In this document: positions 24,252 through 33,822 of the stretch, one piece after another
How positions within the stretch are numbered: the stretch's first letter is position 1
Layout of the letters: every line of letters begins with the position of its first letter
NCBI GenBank assembly: GCA_913775975.1
Contig: CAJYLQ010000055.1
Span: 1 to 38,532, forward strand
Direction of reading: 5' to 3'
DNA: 38,532 nt
Origin: an uncultured Sphingomonas sp.
GTDB taxonomy: Bacteria > Pseudomonadota > Alphaproteobacteria > Sphingomonadales > Sphingomonadaceae
Notes under the pieces: model-generated
Told to the model about the DNA's origin: nothing
Seen by the model: only the letters and a program-made list of their open reading frames with translations
Databases searched by the model: none
Program-made: the position numbers and the translations under genes

Positions 24252-24285
24252 GGCAAGCCACCGATCATACGACCGGCGGCTTGCC
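24252..24285 (-). terminator. Hairpin after the PEP-CTERM gene
   Basis: GGCAAGCC (24252-24259) pairs with GGCTTGCC (24278-24285), with an inner CCG/CGG pair after one mismatch and a ten-base loop. It begins about 23 bases past the PEP-CTERM gene stop and lies ahead of recQ on the same strand. There is no T-tract, so it may be a Rho-assisted stop or an RNA-end protector. Confidence 0.5.
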
Positions 24286-24308
24286 GACACGCGCGCGAAG
24301 GAAGCTCC

Positions 24309-24947
24309 TTACGCGAACGTCACGCGCACGCGGTTCCGCCGCCGCATCATCCCGCCGATCATGCCGGAGCCGGCGAGCATCAACGCCCAGGTGGCGGGTT
24401 CCGGTACTGCGGTTGCGGTCGAGGTGAAGCGCACATACGTAATGTTATCGTTTCCTTGGAAAGACGATGTCGAAAATACGCCGGCGATCCCGCCTGCTTC
24501 GTCGTACATGTTATCCTTATTGTTGATTACACTCATCCCTTCCATATATTGGGAGCCATCGATGATGAGATCGGAGATGAAGAATGGAATGATACCGGTG
24601 CACGTCGATTTATTGGTGCATCCATTGGTAAGGGCGGGGTCAGTATCAAATGCATGGATCTTGCCGTTGACGACCGTGTCAAGGAAGACCTGATCCAGCA
24701 ATGCTTGAGCGGCCATTCGTGCAGATTGCCACGTGTTGAACGCGAAGGCACTTGCGTCGCAGGCTCCAAACACCTGATTACAGGTGCCCTTCGCAAACAC
24801 AACGTCGTAGGACTTGCCGGCGACGATCACCCCGCTTGCGCCCATCAGCTTGCCGTCCGTGCCGATCGACAGCACGGCGGCCGAAGCCGGCGCGGCCGTC
24901 ATCATGGCAGCAACGACTGTCGCTGCCAGCACCTTCCCAATCTTCAT
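24309..24947 (-). CDS. PEPxxWA-CTERM sorting-domain protein
   Basis: A 212-residue exported protein. Residues 1-23 form a signal peptide (ending ASA). The C-terminus has the exosortase-recognised tail: VPEPATWALML, a short hydrophobic helix (GSGMIGGMM) and a basic end starting RRRNR. The PEPxxWA form is characteristic of sphingomonads and their relatives. The central ~150 residues have four cysteines in two close pairs (TCNQVFGAC, NGCTNKSTC) and many Asn, Asp and Thr, as in surface or matrix proteins. It is lower in GC than its neighbours. It follows an AraC gene, with a two-part operator in between. Confidence 0.92.
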   Translation of the reverse strand: MKIGKVLAATVVAAMMTAAPASAAVLSIGTDGKLMGASGVIVAGKSYDVVFAKGTCNQVFGACDASAFAFNTWQSARMAAQALLDQVFLDTVVNGKIHAFDTDPALTNGCTNKSTCTGIIPFFISDLIIDGSQYMEGMSVINNKDNMYDEAGGIAGVFSTSSFQGNDNITYVRFTSTATAVPEPATWALMLAGSGMIGGMMRRRNRVRVTFA

Positions 24948-25016
24948 CGTCGTGCCCCTCTTTGCTTCCATGCTGTTTGGTGCAGTGCTTCTACGGGAGC
25001 GCGGGGTGCTGCGTCC

Positions 25017-25051
25017 CTGTGCCATTCGTCCTGCGACTATGACTTGCGTCC
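25017..25051 (-). promoter_or_regulatory. Candidate AraC operator in front of the PEP-CTERM gene
   Basis: On the minus strand two direct half-sites, GGACGCAAGTC and GGACGAATGGC, start 20 bases apart. The core GACGAATGGC and flanking AGTCG-C-GG recur, almost unchanged, in front of the AraC gene (26240-26275). The downstream half-site ends about 70 bases before the PEP-CTERM ATG, which suits an activator. Confidence 0.6.
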
Positions 25052-25077
25052 CGCTGCGATCACTGTCCCAAGTCGGA

Positions 25078-26115
25078 TCACTTCGATGGAGTGTCGTGCG
25101 GCGGTGGCAGCGCACGCAACGTCCCCTCCAGCGCCCGCTCGTCGAGCAGCGCCTGCCGCACCCGCGACGGCGGTACGCCGTAGATACGGCGGAACATCTT
25201 GGTGAAGTCGGAATGCGAGGCGTCGAAGCCTGCATCGGCGGACAGTTGCTGGATCGATTCCGTCGGCCTTTCGCGCAGCAGCGTCAGGAACATCTGCAGC
25301 CGCCGGTCGCGCAGATAGGCGCCCAGCGTCATGCCCTGCCCGGCAAAGGCGGCGTACAGCCGGGTGCGCGATACCTCCAATATGTCAGCGACCTTGGCCG
25401 GGGTCAGTTCGGGATCGGCGCTGCTGTTGGCGATGAGGTTCTTGGCGCGCGCCACCAGGCTGTCGCCGCCCTGCGTCTGGTCGGTTTCGGACGCCATCAT
25501 CGCTAGCGCCACGTCCGCCGTCGCGGCCAGGGCCGCATCGAACGCGGCCGGGCGGATCCGCTCCAGGGCACCGACGAGATATCGGGCCTGCATCGCGAAC
25601 AGGTCGGCCAGGTCGGCATCGGTCAGCACGGCGCCGGCCAGATCGTCCGCCCGCGCCATGTCGACATGCGTCACCGCCGCCGCGCGCGGGATGAAGACGA
25701 CCGCGACATGGCCTGGATAGTCGCGCATGACATGCGGCTTGGCCGTGTCGAGCACGAAGACGTCGCCGGGCCCAAGCGGCAGGAACCGTCCGTTGGTCTC
25801 CACCTCGAAGCGGCCGGCCGTCACGAGGCAGGCGAGCAGGCCGTCCATGCTGTCGGCGGCATCGTCTTCCGCCCGCCGCCCCGTCGTGCCGCCGTTGCGC
25901 GAGGCGGAGTGGAGGAAGGCGGCGGTCGACCCGATGAACCACCGCATCGTCGTATCGACCGGCCTGCCGTCGAACGTGGTGGGCGGCATCCGGCGATAGA
26001 GGAAGGCGTCTTCCAGATAGTCGCGCGCCACGTCCTTGGCGGCGCTGACCCGCGTCTGCGGCCGGAAATGCTGCACGCGCCACGGGCGATAGGCGGGATC
26101 GGCGCCGCCGGACAT
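25078..26115 (-). CDS. AraC-family transcriptional regulator
   Basis: A 345-residue regulator with an N-terminal cupin-like sensing domain (about 50-190; FEVETNGRFLPLGPGDVFVLDTAKPHV is its core, of which LPLGPGDVFVLD is the most typical) and two helix-turn-helix motifs at the C-terminus. The first is LTPAKVADILEVSRTRLYAAF; the second contains DAGFDASHSDFTKMFRRIYG. AraC proteins usually bind two direct half-sites about two helical turns apart, and such sites lie before both this gene and the PEP-CTERM gene downstream. It therefore probably controls itself and that gene. The ligand is unknown. Confidence 0.92.
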   Translation of the reverse strand: MSGGADPAYRPWRVQHFRPQTRVSAAKDVARDYLEDAFLYRRMPPTTFDGRPVDTTMRWFIGSTAAFLHSASRNGGTTGRRAEDDAADSMDGLLACLVTAGRFEVETNGRFLPLGPGDVFVLDTAKPHVMRDYPGHVAVVFIPRAAAVTHVDMARADDLAGAVLTDADLADLFAMQARYLVGALERIRPAAFDAALAATADVALAMMASETDQTQGGDSLVARAKNLIANSSADPELTPAKVADILEVSRTRLYAAFAGQGMTLGAYLRDRRLQMFLTLLRERPTESIQQLSADAGFDASHSDFTKMFRRIYGVPPSRVRQALLDERALEGTLRALPPPHDTPSK

Positions 26116-26239
26116 CAGCGGCCCCAGGCCTGTGGCCGCCGATCCGGGCGGAAGGTGACGGCAATTCCCATGATCGACGCATCCACTCCTTCAAAGATGA
26201 AGAACCGGCACGGCCCCTACCACGCGAGCCTTTCGCGTA

Positions 26240-26275
26240 CTGAGCCATTCGTCCCGCCGACTGGGATTTCCGTCC
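26240..26275 (-). promoter_or_regulatory. Candidate AraC operator in front of the AraC gene
   Basis: On the minus strand the half-sites GGACGGAAATC and GGACGAATGGC start 21 bases apart, about 125 bases before the AraC ATG. Over the 22-23 bases around the second half-site it differs from the site before the PEP-CTERM gene by two substitutions and one inserted base. It is the likely place of autoregulation. Confidence 0.6.
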
Positions 26276-26342
26276 ACCGACCGTTGCGGGCTGCCACGGC
26301 GGCCGCACGAAACCGGCGGCGCGGCAGGACGTTACTGGCTTG

Positions 26343-26615
26343 ATGCTAGCGTTCGCCCACAACCGCTCCGAACAGGAATATTCGCTGGACGTCGATGGCC
26401 AGCGCGCCGTCGCCGCCTATCAGCGGGAAGGCGATACGATCGTCTTCACCCATACCGGCGTGCCGCCCGAACTGGAGGGGCGGGGCATCGGCAGCCGCCT
26501 GATCCGCGCCGCGCTGGACGACGTGCGCGACCAGGGCCTGCGCGTGATCCCGCAATGCCCCTTCGTCCGGGCCTTCATCGCGAAGCACCCGGAATATCGC
26601 GACTTGCTGCGCTGA
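26343..26615 (+). CDS. Small GNAT-like acetyltransferase (Acetyltransf_CG type)
   Basis: A 90-residue one-domain protein of the short GNAT group related to YjdJ and human GTN/NATD1. The acetyl-CoA loop EGRGIGSRLIRAAL is clear, preceded by IVFTHTGVPPEL and followed by VIPQCPFVRAFIAKHPEY, both diagnostic for this family. The ATG start is preceded in frame by a TTG; ATG is preferred. It is oriented away from the AraC gene. The acceptor molecule is unknown. Confidence 0.9.
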   Translation: MLAFAHNRSEQEYSLDVDGQRAVAAYQREGDTIVFTHTGVPPELEGRGIGSRLIRAALDDVRDQGLRVIPQCPFVRAFIAKHPEYRDLLR

Positions 26616-26648
26616 GGGCTTTCCGGCCCGCGTTCTCCGTGCCCGGGT

Positions 26649-27587
26649 TCAGCAAAGCAGCGTGATGCGCCGCGCGCGGTTGTCCACCGTCAGCGACACG
26701 CACCGGCCCAGATCGTCGCGCCCGATGCGCATCAGGCGTGTCCCGCCCGGTTTGCGTCGCTTCGCGGCCACGACGATATCGTCCGTCTGGATATCCTGTG
26801 CATCGACAGTCCTGATATCCGTCGTGTCGCCATAGTCCCTGACGCGGGAATAGGGTTGGCGGATCGTCAGGCCGGCCACGACGATCGGCGTATTCATCCG
26901 CAATGCCCGAACCGGCCGTTCGATCGACCAGGCGATTTCGTCCTGCAGGACCGGGCCGACCGCCGTGGCGCCGAGTGTCGCCGCTACGACCTGCGTACTC
27001 GAGGCGGCCAGCACGGTACGGCGCTGAAGGTGCGTGAATCGCACGGCCACGTCGTTCCGACCGACCCGCCACGCCGCGTTGGTGTGACCATAGGATGGCC
27101 GATGGAATGGAAGTGATTGCGCCTGCGCATCGGGGCGTTCCTTCCCGATCAGGAAGCGTACGCGATCGAAAGGAAGCGCGCCGGGTCCGGTGATGCAATC
27201 CGCATCGCGGATCGCGTCGTAGCGCGACCACTGAACCCTGCGGTTCAGGCGTTTGCTGAGCACGACGATCGAAGCGTCCGTGCTGGTCCCCTCGATCTCG
27301 ACAGGGCCGACCTGCGCAAGCGGATAGGCGCGGCTGGCGGACAGATGGGCCCGGACGATGAAGGCAGGATTGCACTGGATATCCTCCGACCCGCCGGGAT
27401 CGATCACCAGCGTTGCCGGCGTTCCGTCGATCGTCACCGGCAGCCGGTCGGTCAGCCGCTTACCCCGCGCGCATACCACGATATCGCTTTCCGCCGTCGC
27501 CGCAGGGCAGGCCTCCTCATAGGGGCGTAGGTCCAGCGTCAGCATCGCGGCCGATCGGGCGGCAACGGCGAGGAGGGCTGCGATCAT
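26649..27587 (-). CDS. Exported protein with divergent retropepsin-like motif
   Basis: A 312-residue protein with a short N-terminal signal (MIAALLAVAARSAA). The region LPVTIDGTPATLVIDPGGSED (first 20 residues of it carry the point) has the shape of a retropepsin-like aspartic protease opening, VxxxxNGxxxxFLVDTGAS, but reads D-P-G-G where the family has D-T-G-A. Further segments VGPVEIEGTSTDASIVVL also resemble that fold. Four or so cysteines are spread along it and the end is RRITLLC. The whole gene is less GC-rich than its neighbours. The protease-like fold is an inference; activity is doubtful. Confidence 0.72.
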   Translation of the reverse strand: MIAALLAVAARSAAMLTLDLRPYEEACPAATAESDIVVCARGKRLTDRLPVTIDGTPATLVIDPGGSEDIQCNPAFIVRAHLSASRAYPLAQVGPVEIEGTSTDASIVVLSKRLNRRVQWSRYDAIRDADCITGPGALPFDRVRFLIGKERPDAQAQSLPFHRPSYGHTNAAWRVGRNDVAVRFTHLQRRTVLAASSTQVVAATLGATAVGPVLQDEIAWSIERPVRALRMNTPIVVAGLTIRQPYSRVRDYGDTTDIRTVDAQDIQTDDIVVAAKRRKPGGTRLMRIGRDDLGRCVSLTVDNRARRITLLC

Positions 27588-27676
27588 TCATGCTCCCGTG
27601 CGGGCGTCGATCCGTGCCTCGCATACCGTCAAGGTACGGCCCGATGCCCACAAGGCAATCCCCCCATCGGTCCGCC

Positions 27677-29494
<1,818 letters not shown>

Positions 29495-29616
29495 CGGCCC
29501 CCATGTCGGGCCGCGCCGGCGGTTCCGCAATGGGACATGCTGTCAAGCCTTGTCCGTCGCACGCGCGGAACCCTCCACCCCGGCCGATGGTTCTGAAATA
29601 CGGAAGGAATACAGCC

Positions 29617-29847
29617 ATGGGCCCGATGTATTTCGTGATGGCGATCCTGGGATGCGCGGACGGCAGCGAGGATTGCCGCGCCGCTCGCATGGTGCCGATC
29701 CACTATACCAGCATGGCCGCCTGCCGCGCCGATCTGGCCGACCAGCTCGCCCGGAATACCGACGTGCCCTATCCGGTGATCGGCGCCGACTGCCGCCGTG
29801 CGGGCGTGGAGATCGCCGCGAACGGCCGCGCTAGGCCGCGCGGCTGA
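29617..29847 (+). CDS. Small cysteine-containing protein of unknown function
   Basis: A 76-residue protein starting at ATG 29617 with GGAAGGA eight bases before it. It opens MGPMYFVMAILGCADGSEDC, a short hydrophobic segment, and has four cysteines in all (also AACRADL and ADCRRAG), perhaps two disulfides if exported. Similar short proteins with the YTSMAACRADL kind of core occur in sphingomonads without known role. It precedes yqiJ in the same direction by 76 bases. Confidence 0.72.
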   Translation: MGPMYFVMAILGCADGSEDCRAARMVPIHYTSMAACRADLADQLARNTDVPYPVIGADCRRAGVEIAANGRARPRG

Positions 29848-29923
29848 ATCCCCAAGCGGCCGCCGCACGCGACATTGACCACCGCGCCCGCGCCGTTACG
29901 CTGGACGGCCGGGGGATGACGCG

Positions 29924-30541
29924 ATGATGGGCCTGCTGACAGCACCGGATGCGATCGCCTTCACGGCGGCGATCGTGCTGATGCTCGCCATCGGGCTGGT
30001 CGAGGCGCTGGGCCTGGGCGCCAGCGGGTTCGACCTCGATCTGGGCATCGACCTCGATCATGGCGGGCTGCTCGGCTGGCTGGGGTTCGGCCGGGTGCCG
30101 TTGCTCGTGATGCTGGTCGCGTTCCTTGCCGCGTTCGGGATGCTAGGGCTGATCGGCCAGCAGATCGCACTGGAATGGCGCGGCGCGACGCTGCCGCCGC
30201 TCATCGCCATCCCGGTGGCGACGCTCGCCGCCTTGCCCGTCACCGCGCTGCTCGGCCGCGTCCTTGCCCGGATCATGCCGCATGACGAGACGACCGCGTT
30301 CGAGCTGGACGACCTCGTCGGTCGCGCGGGCACGATCACGCTCGGCCGCGCGGCGGCGGGCTCGCCGGCCCGGACCCGCGTCGCCGACCCGCACGGCCAG
30401 GTCCATCACGTCCTGGTCGAGCCCAACGATCCCGCTGCCGTGCTGGAGGAGGGGGACACCGTCCGCCTCGTCCGGCGCGAGGGGCAGGTCTTCCGCGCCA
30501 TCCTGCACAGTACGCCCCGTTTCGAGAACTGGATCGATTGA
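29924..30541 (+). CDS. yqiJ: YqiJ-like inner-membrane OB-fold protein
   Basis: A 205-residue membrane protein: three helices (about 10-30, 55-80, 90-112) and a C-terminal OB-fold domain of the NfeD kind (FELDDLVGRAGTITLG, then HHVLVEPND and EGDTVRLVRREGQVFRAI). Proteins of this type are encoded with flotillins and thought to help them form membrane domains. Its stop overlaps the start of the flotillin gene by one base (TGATG). GGGGGATG precedes the start. In E. coli the yqiJ-yqiK pair affects motility and envelope stress responses; the same role here is inference. Confidence 0.9.
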   Translation: MMGLLTAPDAIAFTAAIVLMLAIGLVEALGLGASGFDLDLGIDLDHGGLLGWLGFGRVPLLVMLVAFLAAFGMLGLIGQQIALEWRGATLPPLIAIPVATLAALPVTALLGRVLARIMPHDETTAFELDDLVGRAGTITLGRAAAGSPARTRVADPHGQVHHVLVEPNDPAAVLEEGDTVRLVRREGQVFRAILHSTPRFENWID

Positions 30542-32208
30542 TGAACGACGTTGCGACGACCACGTCCGGGCTGACGACCATCCTGATCTATGCCGGGGTG
30601 CCGCTCCTCGCGCTCCTCATCATCGGCGTGGTGATGGCGCGCCTGTACCAGCGCGCGTCGAAGGAGATCGCCTTCGTCCGCACCGGCTTCGGCGGGGAAA
30701 AGGTGGTGATGAACGGCGGCGCGCTGGTGCTGCCCGTCCTGCATGAGACGATGCCCGTCAACATGAACACCGTCCGCCTCGCCGTGGAGCGGCGCGCGGG
30801 CGACGCGCTCATCACGCTCGACCGGCTGCGCATCGACGTTCGCGCGGAATTCTACGTCCGCGTCCGTCCCGATCGGGAGGCGCTGGCCACCGCCGCGCAG
30901 ACGCTCGGCCAGCGGACCATGCACCCCGAGGCGCTGAAGGAGCTGGTCGAGGGCAAGTTCGTCGACGCGCTCCGCTCCGTCGCGGCGGGCATGACGATGA
31001 ACCAGCTGCACGAACAGCGCAGCGAGTTCGTGCAGAAGGTGCAGCAGGTCTCCTCCGCCGATCTCGCGATGAACGGGCTTGAGCTGGAAAGCGTGTCGCT
31101 GACCGGGCTCGACCAGACCTCGATCGAGCATTTCAACGCGAACAATGCCTTCGACGCGGAGGGCCTGACCAAGCTGACCGAGCAGATCGAGCTGCGCAAG
31201 AAGGCCCGCAACGACATCGAGCAGGATACGCGCGTCCAGATCGAGACGAAGAATCTGGAGGCCTCACGCCAGTCCTTCCTCATCGCGCGCGACACCGAAT
31301 TCGCGCGGCTGGAGCAGGAGCGCGAGCTCGAGGTGCGCCGCGCCGAACAGGCGTCGGAGGTCGCGCGCCAACAGTCCGATCGCCAGCGCGAGGCGGATCA
31401 GGCGCGTATCCTCGCCAAGCAGCAGACCGATGCCGCGCAGATCGAGGCGGATCGCGCCGTCCAGCAGGCGCGGATCGCGCAGGCGCAGGCGCTGGAAATC
31501 GCGCGGCAGGAACAGCAGATCGCCGTCCAGAACAAGAGCCGCGAGGAAAGCCAGGCGCGGGCCGAGGCGGATCAGGCGCGCGCCGATGCGGTCGCTGCCG
31601 AGGAACGCGTCTCGACCGCGCGCGAGACGGAGGTGGCGGAGCGCGCCAAGCGGATCGAGCTGATCGACGCCGCGCGCGAGGCGGAACGCGCGGCGATCGC
31701 GATCCGCGTCGAGGCGGAAGCGGAGGCGCAGGCCGCCGCCAACCGCGCCGCCGCGATGCGCGCGGCTGCCGAGGGTGAGGCGGAGGCGGAAAAGCTGCGC
31801 GCCGACGCCGCCCGCGTCCGCTTCGAGGTGGAGGCCGCCGGCCAGCGCGCGATCAACGCGGCGGCCAATCTGCTGTCGGCCGATCAGGTGTCGCTGCAGA
31901 CGAAGCTGGCGCTGCTGAAGGTGCTGCCCGACCTGATCCGCGAGGCGGCGCGGCCGATGGAGGCGATCGACAGCATCCGCATCGTCCAGGTCGACGGCCT
32001 GACGCAGGGCGGTGGCGGCGCGACGGCGGCCGAGGGGGCGGGGGCCGGCGACGGCAACCTCGCCAACTCCGCCGTCGCCGCCGCGCTCCGCTACCGCGCG
32101 CAGGCGCCGGTGATCGACAGCCTGATGAAGGAACTCGGCCTCGACGGCGGCACGCTCGACGGCCTCGTAAAGGGCGCGGTCACGACCCCGCCGCCGTCGG
32201 GTGGCTGA
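30541..32208 (+). CDS. yqiK: Flotillin-family protein YqiK
   Basis: A 555-residue flotillin. An N-terminal helix (about 12-32) anchors it in the inner membrane; the SPFH/band-7 domain follows (RASKEIAFVRTGFGGEKVVMNGG onward, to about 190). Residues about 200-430 are a long Glu/Ala/Gln/Arg-rich coiled coil (EAEAEAQAAANRAAAMRAAA type), and the C-terminal flotillin domain has LLSADQVSLQTKLALLKVLP. The tail is Gly/Ala-rich. Flotillins form large cage-like oligomers with NfeD-like partners and organise membrane microdomains. It is coupled to yqiJ and is the last gene of that operon. Confidence 0.94.
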   Translation: MNDVATTTSGLTTILIYAGVPLLALLIIGVVMARLYQRASKEIAFVRTGFGGEKVVMNGGALVLPVLHETMPVNMNTVRLAVERRAGDALITLDRLRIDVRAEFYVRVRPDREALATAAQTLGQRTMHPEALKELVEGKFVDALRSVAAGMTMNQLHEQRSEFVQKVQQVSSADLAMNGLELESVSLTGLDQTSIEHFNANNAFDAEGLTKLTEQIELRKKARNDIEQDTRVQIETKNLEASRQSFLIARDTEFARLEQERELEVRRAEQASEVARQQSDRQREADQARILAKQQTDAAQIEADRAVQQARIAQAQALEIARQEQQIAVQNKSREESQARAEADQARADAVAAEERVSTARETEVAERAKRIELIDAAREAERAAIAIRVEAEAEAQAAANRAAAMRAAAEGEAEAEKLRADAARVRFEVEAAGQRAINAAANLLSADQVSLQTKLALLKVLPDLIREAARPMEAIDSIRIVQVDGLTQGGGGATAAEGAGAGDGNLANSAVAAALRYRAQAPVIDSLMKELGLDGGTLDGLVKGAVTTPPPSGG

Positions 32209-32294
32209 GGAGCGGCGAGTGGTGGAGACCGGCCTGACCGCTTTTAAATACAAAAGGGCTGGAGCGGACGTCGCACTTCGATCTACCTGAAGGT

Positions 32295-33098
32295 ATGGAC
32301 CGCCAACTCCTTGTCATCTGCGCGCTGACAGCGGGCATCAACCTCATTGGAACGCTCGCTTACGCTGCCCGGGTCGCGGGCGTGCGGACCGGTCGGATCG
32401 CAATGAGCTTCGCGCTATTTAATATGCTGGTGCTGGTGAGCCGCACGTCCAACAGCTTTCTTGGTCCTTTATTGGCAAAGCGCATCGAAACTCGGATAGC
32501 GCATGGCGGCGGAGCTTCTTTAATCCACGATTTCAGGATCGTTCTTACGAGTGCGACACTCGCGGTATTCTTCGGCATCCTTCTCGTACCTACCGGCCAG
32601 CGACTGTTCGCTCGGGCTATTGGCTACTTTCAGCAGCATCGATCGACGGGAAAAATGCTTCTGCGAACGGCGACACCAGCCGGGCTCACCGCCATAAAGC
32701 AGAGTGTTCATTTGCCAGTACGCAAGCACCTTCGTGATCTGGTTAGGCCGCGAGGGGTTGGATGGGGTGTTCTAGCGGCCAACGTTTTCGCCCAGGCGCT
32801 TATAACTGTTGGTGTACTTGCCTCTTTATACGCTGGCTACCTGAATCCCGAATTTCGGGTTACCGCATCACAACTGTCTGCGGTAATCAACGGATTTGCT
32901 ACCATCCTTCTCTTCGCTCTGATTGATCCACAGCTTTCTGTGATGACTGACGACGTGGTGGAGGGCCGAGTTGATGCGCCCCTATTTCGCCGAACAATCG
33001 TATGGATCTCATTGAGCCGGCTTCTAGGAACCCTGCTCGCACAGGTGTTCTTCGTTCCGGCAGCACTGCTTATTTCCCTAACAGCCTCGCTCGTTTGA
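32295..33098 (+). CDS. amj: Amj-type alternate lipid II flippase (DUF2837)
   Basis: A 267-residue polytopic membrane protein with about six helices. The opening region, IGTLAYAARVAGVRTGRIAMS and then FNMLVLVSRTSNSFLGPLLA (20 residues), is the signature of the Amj family (B. subtilis YdaH). Amj was found as an alternative to the MurJ lipid II flippase, moving lipid-linked peptidoglycan precursor across the inner membrane. The length matches. The gene stands alone after yqiK; no murein or antibiotic gene is next to it. Codon third positions are far less GC-rich than in all neighbours, suggesting horizontal acquisition. The family call is good; flippase activity in this organism is inference. 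Confidence 0.85.
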   Translation: MDRQLLVICALTAGINLIGTLAYAARVAGVRTGRIAMSFALFNMLVLVSRTSNSFLGPLLAKRIETRIAHGGGASLIHDFRIVLTSATLAVFFGILLVPTGQRLFARAIGYFQQHRSTGKMLLRTATPAGLTAIKQSVHLPVRKHLRDLVRPRGVGWGVLAANVFAQALITVGVLASLYAGYLNPEFRVTASQLSAVINGFATILLFALIDPQLSVMTDDVVEGRVDAPLFRRTIVWISLSRLLGTLLAQVFFVPAALLISLTASLV

Positions 33099-33247
33099 CC
33101 CAGCCCCACATGAACAAGCGGCCAGTGTTGGCCATTGGCATCGGCAGCTCATTGGCTTTAATCGGGCGTAACCGGTCAGTCCGACGTCAGGCGCCAGAAG
33201 AACCCCGGCATCGCCCCCCCCCCGGAACCAGTATCTCGCTCCCACCG

Positions 33248-33715
33248 TCAGCACGTGACGGGCAGCACACGCACCGGGAAGTTCACCGACCGCGCGATGA
33301 AGCACATCGCGTGGGCGCGCTCGTGCAGCGCCGCGATCGCACCCGCGTCGCTTGCCCCCGCCAGCGCCACGCGGGGCCGCAGCACGACCTCGACGAACTG
33401 GCCGGCGCCGTCCGCCTGCTCCGTCATCACGCCCTCGGCCGCATCCTCATAGGCGGTGACGACGACGCCAGCACCCGCGCACAGCCCCAGGAACCACAGC
33501 TTGTGGCAGGCGGACAACGACGCGACGAGCAGCTCCTCCGGGTTCCACCGTGCCGGGTCGCCGCGAAAGGCGGGATCGGACGATCCCGCGATCGGCGGCT
33601 TGCCCGCCGCCGCGATCACATGGTCGCGCGCATAGCCGCGATAGCCGGCCGTCCCCGCGCCGGTGTTGCCGGTCCACACGACCCGGACGGGATAGTGATG
33701 CAGCCGATCGCCCAT
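33248..33715 (-). CDS. OsmC-family peroxiredoxin-like protein
   Basis: A 155-residue OsmC/Ohr-fold protein. The two redox cysteines are Cys70 (ELLVASLSACHKLW) and Cys138 (AHAMCFIARSVNFPV); the acidic pair before the first helix is in NPEELL. OsmC-type proteins reduce organic and inorganic peroxides, in dimers. The end VNFPVRVLPVTC is slightly extended by a final Cys. The start is the ATG giving MGDRLHHYPVRV. It is divergent from prfC, with about 108 bases between starts. Confidence 0.92.
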   Translation of the reverse strand: MGDRLHHYPVRVVWTGNTGAGTAGYRGYARDHVIAAAGKPPIAGSSDPAFRGDPARWNPEELLVASLSACHKLWFLGLCAGAGVVVTAYEDAAEGVMTEQADGAGQFVEVVLRPRVALAGASDAGAIAALHERAHAMCFIARSVNFPVRVLPVTC

Positions 33716-33822
33716 GTCCTTCTCCTTCCGCACAGGCCCCCCTGTCCCTTGCCCGCCACATCTGGCAAGGGGCCGTGACACTCCCGCGCGCATCGCTGCG
33801 CCTTTCCCGAACGAGCCTGCCC

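Noticed and set aside
22537..24693. 718-codon plus-strand open frame across recQ
   Set aside because: Antisense shadow of recQ; Arg-rich with no domain.
33099..33247. Extra gene between the Amj and OsmC genes
   Set aside because: No start with a ribosome site, a run of ten C (33214-33223), and no coding bias; treated as intergenic.
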